64,000 bases of DNA from Ophioceras dolichostomum (taxonomy: Eukaryota; Ascomycota; Sordariomycetes; Magnaporthales; Ophioceraceae). Made by a program: the position numbers and the translations under genes. Under the pieces are notes generated by a model. That model did no database searches. It was given only the letters and a program-made list of their open reading frames with translations, and was not told the origin of the DNA. Numbering within the stretch: the stretch's first letter is position 1; each line of letters begins with the position of its first letter. The stretch is from contig PYST01000036.1 of assembly GCA_003049485.1 (NCBI GenBank), positions 62,001 through 126,000 on the forward strand, given 5' to 3'. Positions 10,701-22,006 of this stretch are shown here, one piece after another.

Positions 10701-12681
10701 CTGGAGGGACCAGATGGGGCCAATAATGACCGTGCAGGCACTCGATGCACTGCAAGAGCGAGCGGCGAGGAGGGTGCCTGGAGATTTTGCAGACTTCGTC
10801 AACTACCTGTTCGCGGACATGGCGCCTCAGAACCGCAGGGCCTTCACCGCTCTGATCAAGCTGCTGGCTGATCTCCTAGACGGCTGCACGGACGACGGCG
10901 ACCGGGGGGCTTTGACGGTTGCGTTTGCCGAGCTTCTAGCGGTGGATAGCAACCCGAGCAACTACATCAACCTGCTAGACCGCCTCGTTGAAGATTGCGA
11001 CCGCATCTTCGAGGAGGTGGGCTTCGGCTCCAACTCAGGCTTCCGCGGCTCGGCCTACGAGTCCATGAACTCCATCACGCGGAGCCAGAAGTCCGCCACC
11101 GGATCCCTGACCTCCAACACGTCGTCCCTGCGCAGGAAGCTCGGGTTCGACACCCTGCTGCGTCAGAACAGCAAGCGCGACGACGAGCGGCCGTCTATGT
11201 GGCGGAGCCTGAGCAAGCACGGCAAGCAGGGTGGTGCGGGGGAGAGCGCCAGCCTGTCCAAGGCGTCCGCGAACCGGTCGCGGTCGGTCGACATGGGCAC
11301 GGGCGCGAGCATGGCGCCGCCTCCTCCCGGCCCGAACAAGCTCAGGCGGCCCGGGTCGCGCGACCGACCGCCCGTCGCCGGCGCGTTCGACGACCTGGCG
11401 ATGCGGCCGTCGAGCTCGCACCGCCTGGAGACTATCGGCGAGCCCGAGGTCGAAGCGCCGGCCACGCCCGCGAAGTCGCTCAAGAACAAGCGGCGCAGCT
11501 CGCTCTCAGACCTCAAATCGCTGATGGCCGCCGCCAGTCTCGAGGACCCGCCGCTGATGCCGCTGCGCATCAATAAGCAGACGTCGGAGAAATTCAACAA
11601 CAACGCCTCCAGCACTACGCCGTCGAAGCTCCCGACGCCGTCTAAGATACCCATCAGCCCGACGTCGCAGGCCGGTGGCGGCTTGCGATCACCGCGACAG
11701 AAGGAGAACATGGCCGAGGCGCTCTCGCTCTCGCTGAAAGCGACGATGTCGATGACCACGGCGACGACGACGACGGCGTCGGGCCTTCCCACGCCTGTGT
11801 CGTTGGAGAAGAGTAAAGATCGGGAGAGGGATAGGGATAAGCCGTCGGGTCACTCCAAGACGCTGTCAACGTCGCAGATACCCACGCTGAGGGCCTCTCG
11901 CACGGCGCCGCCAGAGTCGCCGACCCGTCCGACATCCAGCCCGACGAAGGCCTCCTCTGCTGCGACGTCGACTACGACGACTACTCAAAAGCTCAGGCTC
12001 CAGTCGCCGCAGAAGCTCAGGGAGCGGCTGCAGGTGGAGAAGAAGGCCGTCGACAACGTGGACTTGACGCTCAAGTCGGAGCTGTCGCGTATCGCGGAGG
12101 ACATGGCGCGCGTGAACGGCAAGTTGACGACGACGACGGCGACGACGACGGCGAACACCGACTCTTCTTCTTCTACATCAACAGCAACAGTGGCGGCGTC
12201 AAATACTACTACCACGGGAGGAGGAGGACCGACGGCGGCAGACCTCCGCCGCCTCACGGCGGGCATCAAAGCCCTCGAGGAGCGCGTCCCCCGCGAGGTG
12301 GCCGCCCTGGTGGAGCGCCACGCGTCGATCGCGCGCGACATGGAGACGACGCTGAGGGCGAACGAGGCGAAAGTGAAGGCCATCGACCAGCTGTACAAGG
12401 AGTCGACGGCCGAGAACGAGCTGCTGTACGAGAAGTTCAACTCGGAGCTGGGCAAGATCGTGAAGGCGCTCAAGGGGAAGGGGAGGGACGACAAGGAGGA
12501 GCTGGTGGGGAGGCTGAGGGAGCAGAGCGAGGAGGCGGCGAGGCAGAAGAGGGAGAATGCGAGGCTGAGGAGGGAGATTGTTGGGTTGAGGGCTTTGTTG
12601 AAGGGTGGTGGTGGGGGTGGGAGTGGGAGTATGGGGGCTAGTACTGGGGGTGGTGGTGTTGGTGGTGGTGTGGAAGGGTAG
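7760..12681 (+). CDS. BUD3: Bud3-type Rho guanine nucleotide exchange factor
   Basis: Two exons, 7760-10022 and 10115-12681, intron GTATGT...TTTCTAG, 1609 aa (yeast Bud3 is about 1636). ATG is in a good context (GACCATGG). Residues about 250-460 form a DH domain (KMGELVDTEERYVLKLNELV; LIEPVQRLPRYSLFIDQI). A PH-like region follows to about 690 (LVFSDCIVMVKKS). The segments LFPRSADQILQINSAF and DDPLQGKPHVTSRLRNFIESWP parallel yeast Bud3. Residues about 875-1050 resemble a divergent RhoGAP fold. Then comes a long Ser/Thr/Pro-rich tail and a coiled coil at about 1463-1583, ending in Gly repeats. In filamentous fungi Bud3 activates Rho4 at septation sites (family knowledge). The GAP-like part is inference only. 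Confidence 0.88.
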
Positions 12682-13276
12682 GTGGGTGGCGGCAGCAGCT
12701 TCACTACCGCGCCGCCTAGAGATTAACGGCATTTTAGCGTTCCGGTTCATTTTTTTTTTTCGAGGGTGGGAATCTTCTATCGCGTCTTCTGTTTTATATT
12801 GTACAGTACCTACCTGCCTGGCGCCTACCTAAGTGCCTCTGTCTACATCGGGGGGTTTGGATGAATGCATGAATGCATGGATAACGGATGGGTGGATAAG
12901 CGGGTTGGATGGAGGATGAGAAATTGTGAGAACGAAACTTGGGAAGTCGACCCTAGGTGTTCTGTACAGGCAGGGCTCGATGACGACTGATGGGCTTGAA
13001 AGACTTTTTGTTTCCTGTCTATTTTTCTTTGCACGGGTAGATGATAGATGACGATGGAAGCATATCGCGAAGCAATGCAACGCAGCCTTGCGTGCAAGCT
13101 TGGGAAGAAGGAGCCTTGGTTGTTATTTATAAATTGTACATTGAATCTCAGTTCGAACAGACCATTTTATCTGGCTCCGCCTATTGTCGTGTGTGACGGC
13201 GTGGCCGTTCGGGCAAGATTTTTTCTCGTCCAGCCATTGTCAGGACGCGTGCATGGAATCAAATTCTTAATAACAA
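12682..13276. other. Convergent 3' intergenic region BUD3 / REV7
   Basis: No gene is seen. It holds the 3' ends of both neighbours, a T-run near 12750 and a short repeated ATGAATGCATG element around 12862. Confidence 0.55.
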
Positions 13277-13373
13277 TCATGTTGATGGAACGATTTGTGG
13301 TTGTGGTGGTGGTTGCTGTTGTGGGTGTTGTACCCCAGGTGGTTTTGGTGCAGTGGCAGCAGCAGCAGTAGTA

Positions 13374-13411
<38 letters not shown>

Positions 13412-13982
13412 GGGAACCTTCTTCGGCGGAGGGCGAGGTTTCGGAGACGGAGTCAGCGAGTGCAACGACTCCTTAGCCTTGCCCTCCTCTACCCAACACT
13501 CGAAGAACAACGGCCCAGCCTCGACGGATCGTATGGCAGTGGTCTTGGCACCTCCGATATCCCTACCGCTGCGGCTCCTGCGGCTGCTGGCGCTGGCGCC
13601 GCGTCTTGTTGGGTTCATGGTGACTGCTGCCGCGTTTTGCACAGCAGAGGGGGCAACCTGCTGCGGGTCATTTGGCTGGAGGTTCGGCTCCGAGGGGACC
13701 CATGGTTGCGGGTGTCCTATTGGAGCGGGAGCCTCCCCCTTGAGCTCGATGGCGACGGTGAAGGTGCAGCCGTCTGGGAGCGCGCCGAGCTTCTCCCCCG
13801 CGTGCGCGAGGCGCCGCACGGCGCCGCGGAGCTGCTCGTTCACGTCGGTCCAGTTGACGGGCCCGTCGTCGTCGGGGGCAGCGCCAGAGGTAGCGGTTTC
13901 GTCAGGAGGCGGAGGCGCGTCTGGGTCGTCGTCGTCAGCCTCACCCGCTTCCTCCTCCTCCTCCTCCTCCTCCTCCTCCTCC

Positions 13983-14014
<32 letters not shown>

Positions 14015-14905
14015 TTCTTCTTCTTCATCATCTTCTTCTTCTCCTCCTTCTCCTTCTTCTTCTTCTTTTTCTTCTTTTTCTTCTTCTTCCTCCTCCGCAC
14101 CATCGCCGTCTTCAGCAGAGGGATCACCTGATCCTCCTCCTCCACCTCCTTCTCCTCCACCTCCTTCTCCTTCCGGACCCCGTTGTTCCTTGGGCGCACC
14201 GAAATTCATCATCGCCTCAGCGCCTCCAGGCCACGCGGGGAAGGTGGTCACGTCGAACATCCAGCGCTCCAAGACCGCACCTGGGACGGTGGTTGCTGGT
14301 GGGCTTCGTCCCTTGTCTGCTGGAGTAGTGGTACTGGTGGTACTGGTGGTTGTCCTGTCGGTTTTCGACGAGGCCGCTTCACTAGTGGCATCCTTCCCCG
14401 TGGCAGCCTTTTCCTTACCCTTCTCCGAAGCAGTGGTTCCCCCCTTTGCGGCGGCTTGTAACTCCTGTGGTTGTTGTTGCTGTTGTTGCGCTGGCCCCGC
14501 CTTATTAGCCGGCTTAGCAGAAGGCTTCCCTTTCTCACCGGTTACGGGACTCCGCCGTACCAAGGGTGGGGCATGGATTACAACGCCGACCCTGGCAGCG
14601 TTGCCATCGGCTATCTGGGCGGCCACGGCGTCAACAGCATCGCGTACCCAGGCACAGACGGCAGGATGGCGATTCTGATGCACGGGAATATTGAAGGTAC
14701 GGGCGGAGAGAAAGGTCCGCTGAGGGTAGATGTTGCGATAGTAGAGGATGTTGTGTATCGCGACTGTGAGGAACGAGTTGAACGAGCTGAGAAGTGCATA
14801 AGCCTGCGGAAGCGGAAGTGATAACGGCACGCCCGAGGGACCGGGAGGTGCCTGTGGTGGCGCCATTTGTGGCGGTGGTGAATTTGGCTGAGGGGGCATG
14901 TTCAT
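13277..14905 (-). CDS. REV7: Rev7/Mad2B HORMA protein with long acidic insert
   Basis: A single exon of 542 aa; ATG at 14905 or, six bases on, 14899. Rev7 is the HORMA subunit of DNA polymerase zeta in translesion synthesis. The N-terminal half of the HORMA domain is clear (ALLSSFNSFLTVAIHNILYY...YPQRTF, about residues 34-66, and ERWMFDVTTFPAWPGG near 210). The safety-belt end is also clear (TTAIRSVEAGPLFFECWVEE near 455). Between them lies a huge acidic, almost pure Glu/Asp block (about residues 260-325) encoded by CTC/CTT repeats at 13948-14100. Another Lys/Ala/Thr-rich linker precedes it. The C terminus is an Ala tract plus Pro/Gln-rich tail encoded by a CAG repeat. Fungal Rev7 proteins are typically much shorter, so the extra length is all low complexity. 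Divergent from KAP114. Confidence 0.85.
13362..13409. repeat. CAG/GCA trinucleotide repeat in REV7
   Basis: A near-perfect run of CAG triplets with one GTAGTAGGAG interruption near its left end. On the - strand it encodes the Ala tract in the Rev7 tail. Tract length is likely variable between isolates. Confidence 0.9.
13946..14110. repeat. CTC/CTT tract encoding the Glu-rich insert of Rev7
   Basis: About 165 bases of CTC, CTT and TTC triplets on the + strand, hence a pure GAG/GAA purine tract on the coding (-) strand. The first part is CTC-only and the second is interrupted by CTT and TCA. Such homopurine-homopyrimidine mirror tracts can form triplex DNA and slip in replication. Confidence 0.92.
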
Positions 14906-15498
14906 GAACTGTTGAAAGTATTATGTGGGTAGGAGGTTATCCGAGGCAACCTAATCGTATACAGGCGGACGGGATGCATCGAGACCGCGACGGGGCGCGA
15001 CTGGATGAAACGCGCGAAAGCACGTGATGGCGGGGTATCTGTCTCTCATCCCCTCCGGCCCCAATCATCACAAGCACGCACCATGATCGTTCTATGGGGA
15101 CGCGTCTGTGGCTCTGCTGCTAGTTTGCGTTGTTATTTCCACCCGTTGATACACTTGCCGCCGTCCTTTTTAGATCCTAATCTCAAGGGTTAAAGACTTG
15201 CTGCCTCTTAACGAGGAGTAGATCAGATTAAAGTACTATCAAGTGCTTTAGTTCATCCGCGGAGAACATTGTCCTAGTCTCCTCTTGACGGTCCCAAGGA
15301 CTTAGGACCCACCCCAGTAACCCTCCGCTAAACCCACCCACCGTTGTTAACCTTAGCACACGAGACCGCTCTTTCGTTCGCTTTGATCCCGACTATTTCG
15401 GGCCGTCTCCCTTTCCCCCCCACGAAACAAACTTCTAGGTTTTCAGTACATTCAGTCGCACACACAGTTCACTGCTGTCTTATCGCAGTCTCGTCGCC
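14906..15498. promoter_or_regulatory. Divergent promoter region REV7 / KAP114
   Basis: 593 bp between two outward-facing start codons, with no gene inside. The KAP114 side is C/T-rich from 15380 to 15480, as expected for a fungal leader. Confidence 0.5.
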
Positions 15499-18400
15499 AT
15501 GGAGGACCAGTTGTTGGGCCTGCTGGCCAACACGCAGCTGCCGGCGGCCGAACCCCGCCAGCAGGCCGAGATGGACCTGAAGGCGGCTGAGACGAATCCC
15601 GCCTACCCGCTCTCGCTGGCGAACATCGCCGCCCACGCGTCCGTCTCGACCGAGATCCGCCAGTCCGCCCTGGTCCTGTTGAGAAAGTTTATTGAGCACA
15701 ACTGGAGCGAGGACGACGACGACAGCGACGAGCCCCAGATCCCCGTGCCCGACCACGTCAAGGACCAGCTGCGGCCCAAGCTGCTGGAGCTCGCTATTAG
15801 CGATGAGACGGACCGTCTAGTTAGGTCCTCGGTTAGGTGGGTTTGCCAACTTGTGTTTGAATAATATGTTTCTTGTGGCGTGGCGAGAGCGCCGTCTCAA
15901 TGGCTTGCTTGCCTTGCTGGGGGTACTGGAATTGCTGGATCTGTTGGATTTGCCTCGTCCCTTCACGTTTGTTGCCTGATGCTGATACCCCGAGTCTACC
16001 TACAGCTACGTCGTGAGCAAAATCGCAACGGTCGACTTCCCCGAGCGCTGGCCCGCCCTGGTTCCTACCCTGCTCGCCGTAATGCCCAGCGGCACCGACA
16101 ACCAGCTCCACGGCGCTCTCAAGGTCCTGAACGACATCGTCGAGGAGAGCCTAAGCGAAGCACAGTTCTTCTCCATGGCACGCGACATCGTCAGCGGTCT
16201 TTACCAGGTGGCCCTGAACGAAGAGAGGAAGGGCCTCCTCCGGGCCCTGGCCGTCTCGGTATTTACGACCTGCTTCGACCTGCTGGACATGGTGAAGGAC
16301 GACCATCCGCAGGAAGTGAAGGGCTTCGCTGAGGAGGCGCTCTTGGGCTGGCTGCCGTTCTTCCAGAGTGTCATCAGGACTCCTTTGCCAGATGCGGGGC
16401 CCCTCACGGCCGAGGGACAGCCGGATGCCTGGAACGGCCCTGTGGCGCTCAAGCTGCAGGTGGTCAAGGCGCTGCTCAAGGTCAAGAGTGTTTTCCCTTC
16501 GCTGCTGCTTCCGCAGAGCATCTCCTTTTTCCAGTCGATATGGGAGGAGCTCTCGAGGCTGCAGGGCCCGTACTCGCTCTGGTTCATCGAGAACGACGCG
16601 CAGGGCCGGCTTCAGGATGCAGACTACCTGCGCTACACATTGGACTTCCTCGTCCTTGAAGAGATCGACTTCCTCAACCAGTGTCTGCGCGCCGCGCCCG
16701 TGCAGAAGGAGCTCGAGGCCCAGATGAACGCCCAGGCAACCCAGCCTGGACAACCGTCGCCGGTCATGTTGGACATGATCAAACTCCTTGTCGCGTTCGG
16801 CCGCATCACGCACGAGGAGGAAGGGCTGTGGAACATCGATGTGTCCTTGTACCTGGCCGAGGAAAGCTCTGCGTCGTCTAACTACATGGCGAGGACGGCC
16901 TGTGGCGACTTCCTCATCAAGCTGAACGAGTGGCAGACACAGCAAACTCTTGAGGGGCTTTTTATCTACACCAAGACGCTGTTTGCTACCGCTGATGGGG
17001 CTAGCGGCAGCGCTGACGCGCGCACGCAGGAGTCGGCGCTATATCTCTTCACCATGCTTGTCACCGACATGCAGGAGACTGACAAGCCGGTGCCCGCTGA
17101 GATCTCGCAGGGCTACCTCGAGCTGGTCACCTACTCGGTTGCTCAGACCGACCAGCCACTCCTGCGGGCTCGCGGCTACATCGTGGCGGGTACTCTAGCT
17201 AAGGGCTTCCCCGCCGCGCTGGCGCTGCTGGACCAGACCATCAACGCCATCACAGCCGACCCGTCGGTCCTGGTCAGGGTCGCCTGCATCAAAGCCGTAG
17301 AGAACTTCATCAAGTCCGAAGCTGTGCCCGCCGACCGACAGGTGCCCATCCTGAAGTCCGTCGACGCCTTCCTGCCCAGCGGTGACAAGCCCGACAGCGA
17401 GGAAGACGACCAGCTACCGGACCTTGACGACGCCGACGACCTTTTGATGACCATGACCGAGACGCTGCGCGCCGCCATTGGCATTGACCGCCGCGTTATC
17501 TTGGTTCCTGAAGTGAAGGCTCTCGAGCTGCTCTTCAGGCTTGCCAGGCACGGCGCTCAGAACCTGCAGGTCACGATGCTGGTCACCGAGGTCTTCGAGG
17601 AAGTCGTCGCCACGCTGGCCACCGACACCACCACGTACAGCTCACTCTGCAGCAGGGCCTTGCCCGCCATTGAGGCCGCGTTTTACAGCGCCGGCGCAAC
17701 ACATGACGAACTCCTAGTCACTGTAAGTCACCCCTAAGATTCTCGTTGATGCGATGGCACGCAGGAGACGATGCGGAAGAGTTGTTGGTACAGCACACAA
17801 ACAGAGATGCTAACAGAGATGCTAACATCGTGTTGCCGCAGCTGGATGTGGATCTCACCGCCGTACTCCTGCAGTCCGGGGTCGAGCCCCTGCCTGCCGG
17901 GATCGTCGCCCAGCTGCTGCCCAAGCTCAACCGCATCCTGATGGGCTCGAACGAGGGCGAGATCCTCCGCCCCGGCGCCGAGGCCGTCAAGTACATGGTC
18001 ATGCACGACCACCACCAGGTCTTCGGCTGGCACGACGAGCAAGGGAAATCCGGCCTGGAGGTCTGCCTCTACATCATCGACCGCCTGCTCAGCCCGGACA
18101 TCGAGGACAACTCCGCGTCCGAGGTGGGCGGCCTCGCCGCCGAGCTCGTCGTCAAGGCCGGCCAGGAGCGCCTGGGCCCGTACCTGCTGAGGCTCCTGCA
18201 GGCCGTCGCCACCCGCCTGGCCTCCGCCACGGCCGCGCCGTTCATCCAGTCCCTGATCCTGGTCTTCGCGCGGCTGTCGCTCTCGGGCGCGCAGGACGTC
18301 GTCCAGTTCCTGAGCGGCATCGAGATCAACGGCCAGAACGGCCTGCTGGTGGTCATGAGCAAGTGGCTCGAGAACTCGACGTTCTTTGCCGGGTTTGATG

Positions 18401-19177
18401 AGATCCGGCAAAAGTGAGTTTGTTGGCGCTTACTTTCGTTTTCTGGGATCTCCTTTAGTGCTTCCTTTTTGGCAGCCTTTTTTTTTGTTTTTGCTAACAT
18501 TGGTTGTGTGCGACCTTTCTTTCTCTACAGTGTGATTGCGCTCTCGAAGCTTTACGCTCTGAACGATGCGCGACTTGCGCAAACTATGGTCAAGGGCGAT
18601 CTCATCGTCGACACAACCAGCAACACGATCATGACGCGATCACGGTCCAAGCAGAGTATGTTACCACCACCTTCTTTCTCAGGTGACTCGTCGTTGTCAC
18701 CCGCACCCAACTCTAACCACACCCTCAGGATCCTCCTACCTCCTCGACGGCACTAACAACACGACCTTCCACCACCACCATCACCCACCAACAGAGCCCG
18801 ACCAGTACACCATCATCCCCGCCCCGCTCAAGATCCTCAAGCTCCTGATCGACGAGCTCCTCTTCGCCTCGGGCAAGCGCGCCGCCGCCAACGCGGCCGC
18901 GGAGGCCGCCAAGCTCGCCGAGCTGGACGAGGACGACGGCGACGACGGCTGGGAGGACGACCCCAACGTGCTCGACCTGGCCCTGGGCACGACCAAGCAG
19001 GACCTCATGTCCTACTTCGAGGGCGGAGGCAACAGGTTCCCGGACGACGAGACCCAGGCGTACCTGACCGAGTTCTTCCTCCGCGCAGGCAGGGAGGACA
19101 CGGCCGGCTTCTCGGGCTGGTTCGCCCAGCTGAACGAGGAGGAGAAGGCTAAGCTGCACGAGCTCGCGGCCCAGTAG
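15499..19177 (+). CDS. KAP114: Importin beta family protein Kap114 / importin-9
   Basis: Five exons: 15499-15836, 16006-17722, 17842-18413, 18531-18655, 18795-19177 (1044 aa); all joins are in phase. ATG context is CGCCATGG. Importin-9/Kap114 carries histones H2A-H2B and TBP into the nucleus. The N terminus (residues about 1-115) is the importin-beta N-terminal domain (MEDQLLGLLANTQ...ETDRLVRSSV), followed by FPERWPALVPTLLAVM and tandem HEAT-type helices. Acidic loops SEEDDQLPDLDDADD and DEDDGDDGWEDDPNVLDL are typical of importin-9, where such loops contact basic cargo. The tail EDTAGFSGWFAQLNEEEK matches the family end. Length is normal (about 1000-1040). The last intron before KPDQYTIIP is set by phase and a CAACAG acceptor. 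Confidence 0.9.
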
Positions 19178-20595
19178 GGGAAGGTCGTGAGGTTCGCTGC
19201 TGCTGCTAAGCGTGCGGGGGATGGCGATTGCTCTCGGCTAGGTGATGGCTCTCGGCAACAGAAGCAGCATGAAATTGGCTGCGGCGGTGGTGGTGATGAA
19301 GGAGAAGGCAAAGGAGGACATGAGAAAATGGATGTGGGGATGGAAGGAGGATATAAAACGGAGGAGACGGAGGAGGACAGAGGGAGGTGGTTCCCTTCGT
19401 CATCAGCCCTAACGTCGGCAGCCCAAAGCCCAAAGGATGATGATGACGGTGACGATGTCGAGATGAAATAGGGCTCCTTTGGAGTGAATGAGATGGAAAG
19501 ACGTTTTCTTTGTTCTTTTCTTTTCTCCCTTAAGATCTGAGGCCGGAGGAGGTTGGCGGCGATACTCGATGTTTCAACAAAGCATTGCGGATTCCGACCC
19601 CGTTTTCCATCCCCCCCCTTTCATATTTGCACACATACACATCCAAGGTTGTTGTCAAATGCCGGGGTTACTCCACACCGATTACCCCCTTCTCCTCTCC
19701 AGCAGCACATTTTCGTCGTCCTTTCCCAGTCACTTTAGTTCTCCCTCTCGCCGACCCCAAAATATCGCGGTTCGTTATCTGTTTGTGTTTTTTTCCCCTC
19801 CCCGTCGCTCTTCTGTTACCCTTTTCATTCTATCTATAGATGCGAAGTATTTGGGGGGGCCTTGATCTGAATTTGTTCGACAAGTTTTTAATAGGTACCT
19901 ACCTAAGGTACCTATGGAAAGGGAAAAGGAAAGGAGAGTGTATTTTCGGCAAACTGGTAGGAGGTAAATACCCCCCGCGAGGGACGAGTCGACGTCGACA
20001 TGTTTGTATGGGCCGTACAAAGTAAGATGGATCGCGTTAAATGGCAGCACAAAATTCTAAGTTTATTTCATAGGGAAAAATGGTAGTTCGTGTTTTTGCT
20101 ATTTGCAAATAGGATGGATGGATTGAGCATCGACTCTGAGAACCGACTTGCCTCACTGTCCATCTATCTCGAACCTCTCCAAGAGAAACAGTCTCGAGGA
20201 GGGCTCAGAATCCCGAGGCGCCAAAAGACCTCCAGAAAAGCAACGTACAATCTCTTCCACTATTCGCCTATTCGGGTTCGTCCACCCTAATCCCAAAGTC
20301 TTCCTTCCATTCCCCTTTGTCATAAGTCGTAGATAGTCATTCTCGGCAGCAGAGTCCCGAATATCATCATCGCACCCAGCCCGCCCGTCCGATTGCATGT
20401 CCGGAAAACTCCCACCAAAAAAAGATATCAAGAAGCCAGCCGTAGAGGTAGAGTCCTCTCCCCGGTTTCCAGCCCGTAATGACCTGAAATGAAAGGATTA
20501 AAATGAAAAATAAAACGACCGATAGAAAGTAATGTGCAGGGGGACTGGCTAGATAAACCACCAAGACAACACCGCTCAATTGCGTCTTTCATCAT
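19178..20595. other. Convergent intergenic region KAP114 / PI31
   Basis: No gene is seen. It contains a short TAGGTACCTA palindromic repeat (see 19892-19915) and T/C-rich tracts. Open frames here have no recognisable composition. Confidence 0.55.
19892..19915. repeat. TAGGTACCTA-type palindromic repeat
   Basis: The sequence holds two TAGGTACCTA-like units, one at 19892-19901 and one ending at 19915, separated by ACCTA. It matches similar elements elsewhere in the window. Confidence 0.7.
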
Positions 20596-22006
20596 TCAGA
20601 AAATGCCACCACCGAACCCGCCTCCGAAAGACGATCCGTCCCCTCCCGTACCACTACCACCAGCACCCCCAAACGGCCTCCGCCCATAAGGCGGCGCACC
20701 CGGTCCGACCGGATCATACCTCGCGCCCGGCGGAACCTGCGGGTCGAACAGCCCACTCCCATCACCACCATCGCCGCCCCGCTGGCCGCCAAACAGCGGG
20801 TCGTCGAACGTAGGATGCATCCCACCACCGAATCCCGGGCGAGGCAGCCCGCCACCGCCGATCCCGCCCGCAAACGACGGGCGGAGCGGATCGCGGGGAC
20901 CCAGTCCGGGGGGATGCAGGTCGTCGTGTCCGATGTCGAAGGGCGAGCGCCCGTCGCCTCCGGGAAGCGGGATGCCGCCGCCGGGGATGCCGCCGCGCAG
21001 CGGGCGGTTGGTCTGGTGCTCGTCCTCGAAGTCCGGCGGGGGGAAATCCGCGCCGGGGACCGCGCCGGGGCGGCGAGGCGGCGCCGCGAGGGGGTCGTCG
21101 TAGGGATACGGCCGCGCCGGGGCGGGCAGCGGGTCCGGGATGCGACCACCGGGCGGATGGCGGGCGTCGCCGCCGTGTCCCGGGACCGGATGCGGACGAT
21201 CGGGACCCGCCTCCTCGCGCAGGGAACGGCGCGCGTCGTCCTGCGCGGTGCGATCGTCCGGATCATTGGACTCCTCGTAGCCCTCTTTGTTGAGGCGGGG
21301 TATGAGGCGCTGTACGATGGAGATCTTGACGAGGGAGGCCAGGTCCTTGATGCGAGCATCCGAGATGAAGACGGCGGAGAGCTTCTGGGGCAGGTCGCTG
21401 CGGTCCTCTGTTGCCGCGTCGCCGCCCGAGAGCAGCGTGATGCGCAGAGGCAACGCGGAGGAGGAGACGTAGTCGCGCGGCGAGATGTCGAATCGCACGG
21501 CCCGATCGGTCTCGCTGGCGACGCCCCTGATCTCAGCGCGGGAGCCGAGGCGGTCGACCTTGATTATGTAGGTCAGGGAGGATTGGGTGTGCGCGTAGAC
21601 GAAGGAGTGGGAGTTGAAGGTTGCGTTCCAGGTTGGTGGGAGGCGCGGGGCGAGGCGTGCGCACTCGGATTCTAGGGAATTGTTTGGCGCGCGTTGGTCA
21701 GTCGAGGAGAGCAGATTCAGCGCTAGATTGATGGGATTGACGGATGGATGGACTGAGAAAGGGGGAGCACAAGCAGTGGGGAGAACCGGAGGCTTCGGTC
21801 GCATGGTTTGACTCACCAATCTTTTGGTCCTCGTTGAAACCCAGCAGCCGGAAGCCGAGGTTCGTCATGCACGCGTGGGTGAACAGCGCGAGGGCCTCGT
21901 ATGAGCTACTCAGGTCCGAGTTCGTGTCGCCCTTCTCGTGGGTCGGCAAGGCGTCCGCCATCGCCTGGACGATGGCGTCCGCGTTGAGCGGGTTACGGCT
22001 CGCCAT
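20596..22006 (-). CDS. PI31-type proteasome regulator (PSMF1/Fub1 family)
   Basis: Two exons on the - strand, 21817-22006 and 20596-21671, with intron donor GTGAGT and acceptor CCCTAG (421 aa). PI31 proteins bind and modulate the 20S proteasome and help its assembly or transport. Residues 1 to about 185 form the N-terminal FP domain (ALALFTHACMTNLGFRLLG...WNATFNSHSFVYAHTQSSLTYIIKVDRL...LSAVFISDARIKDLASLVKISIVQRLIP). The C-terminal half is Pro/Gly/Asp/Arg-rich and disordered, with DPLFGGQR, DPVGPG and a GGGFGGGIF end, as in other PI31 proteins. The exon junction gives DQKIESECARL. The Gly/Pro tail is GC-rich and produces long spurious frames on the opposite strand. Confidence 0.88.

Noticed and set aside
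13353..14678. A 441-residue open frame on the + strand opposite REV7, mostly Ser
   Set aside because: It arises from the CTC/CTT repeat and GC-rich codons of Rev7 read antisense. It has no domain, while the - strand carries clear HORMA motifs.
20815..21675. A 286-residue frame on the + strand opposite PI31
   Set aside because: It is an antisense shadow of the Gly/Pro-rich PI31 tail, without domain or splice logic.
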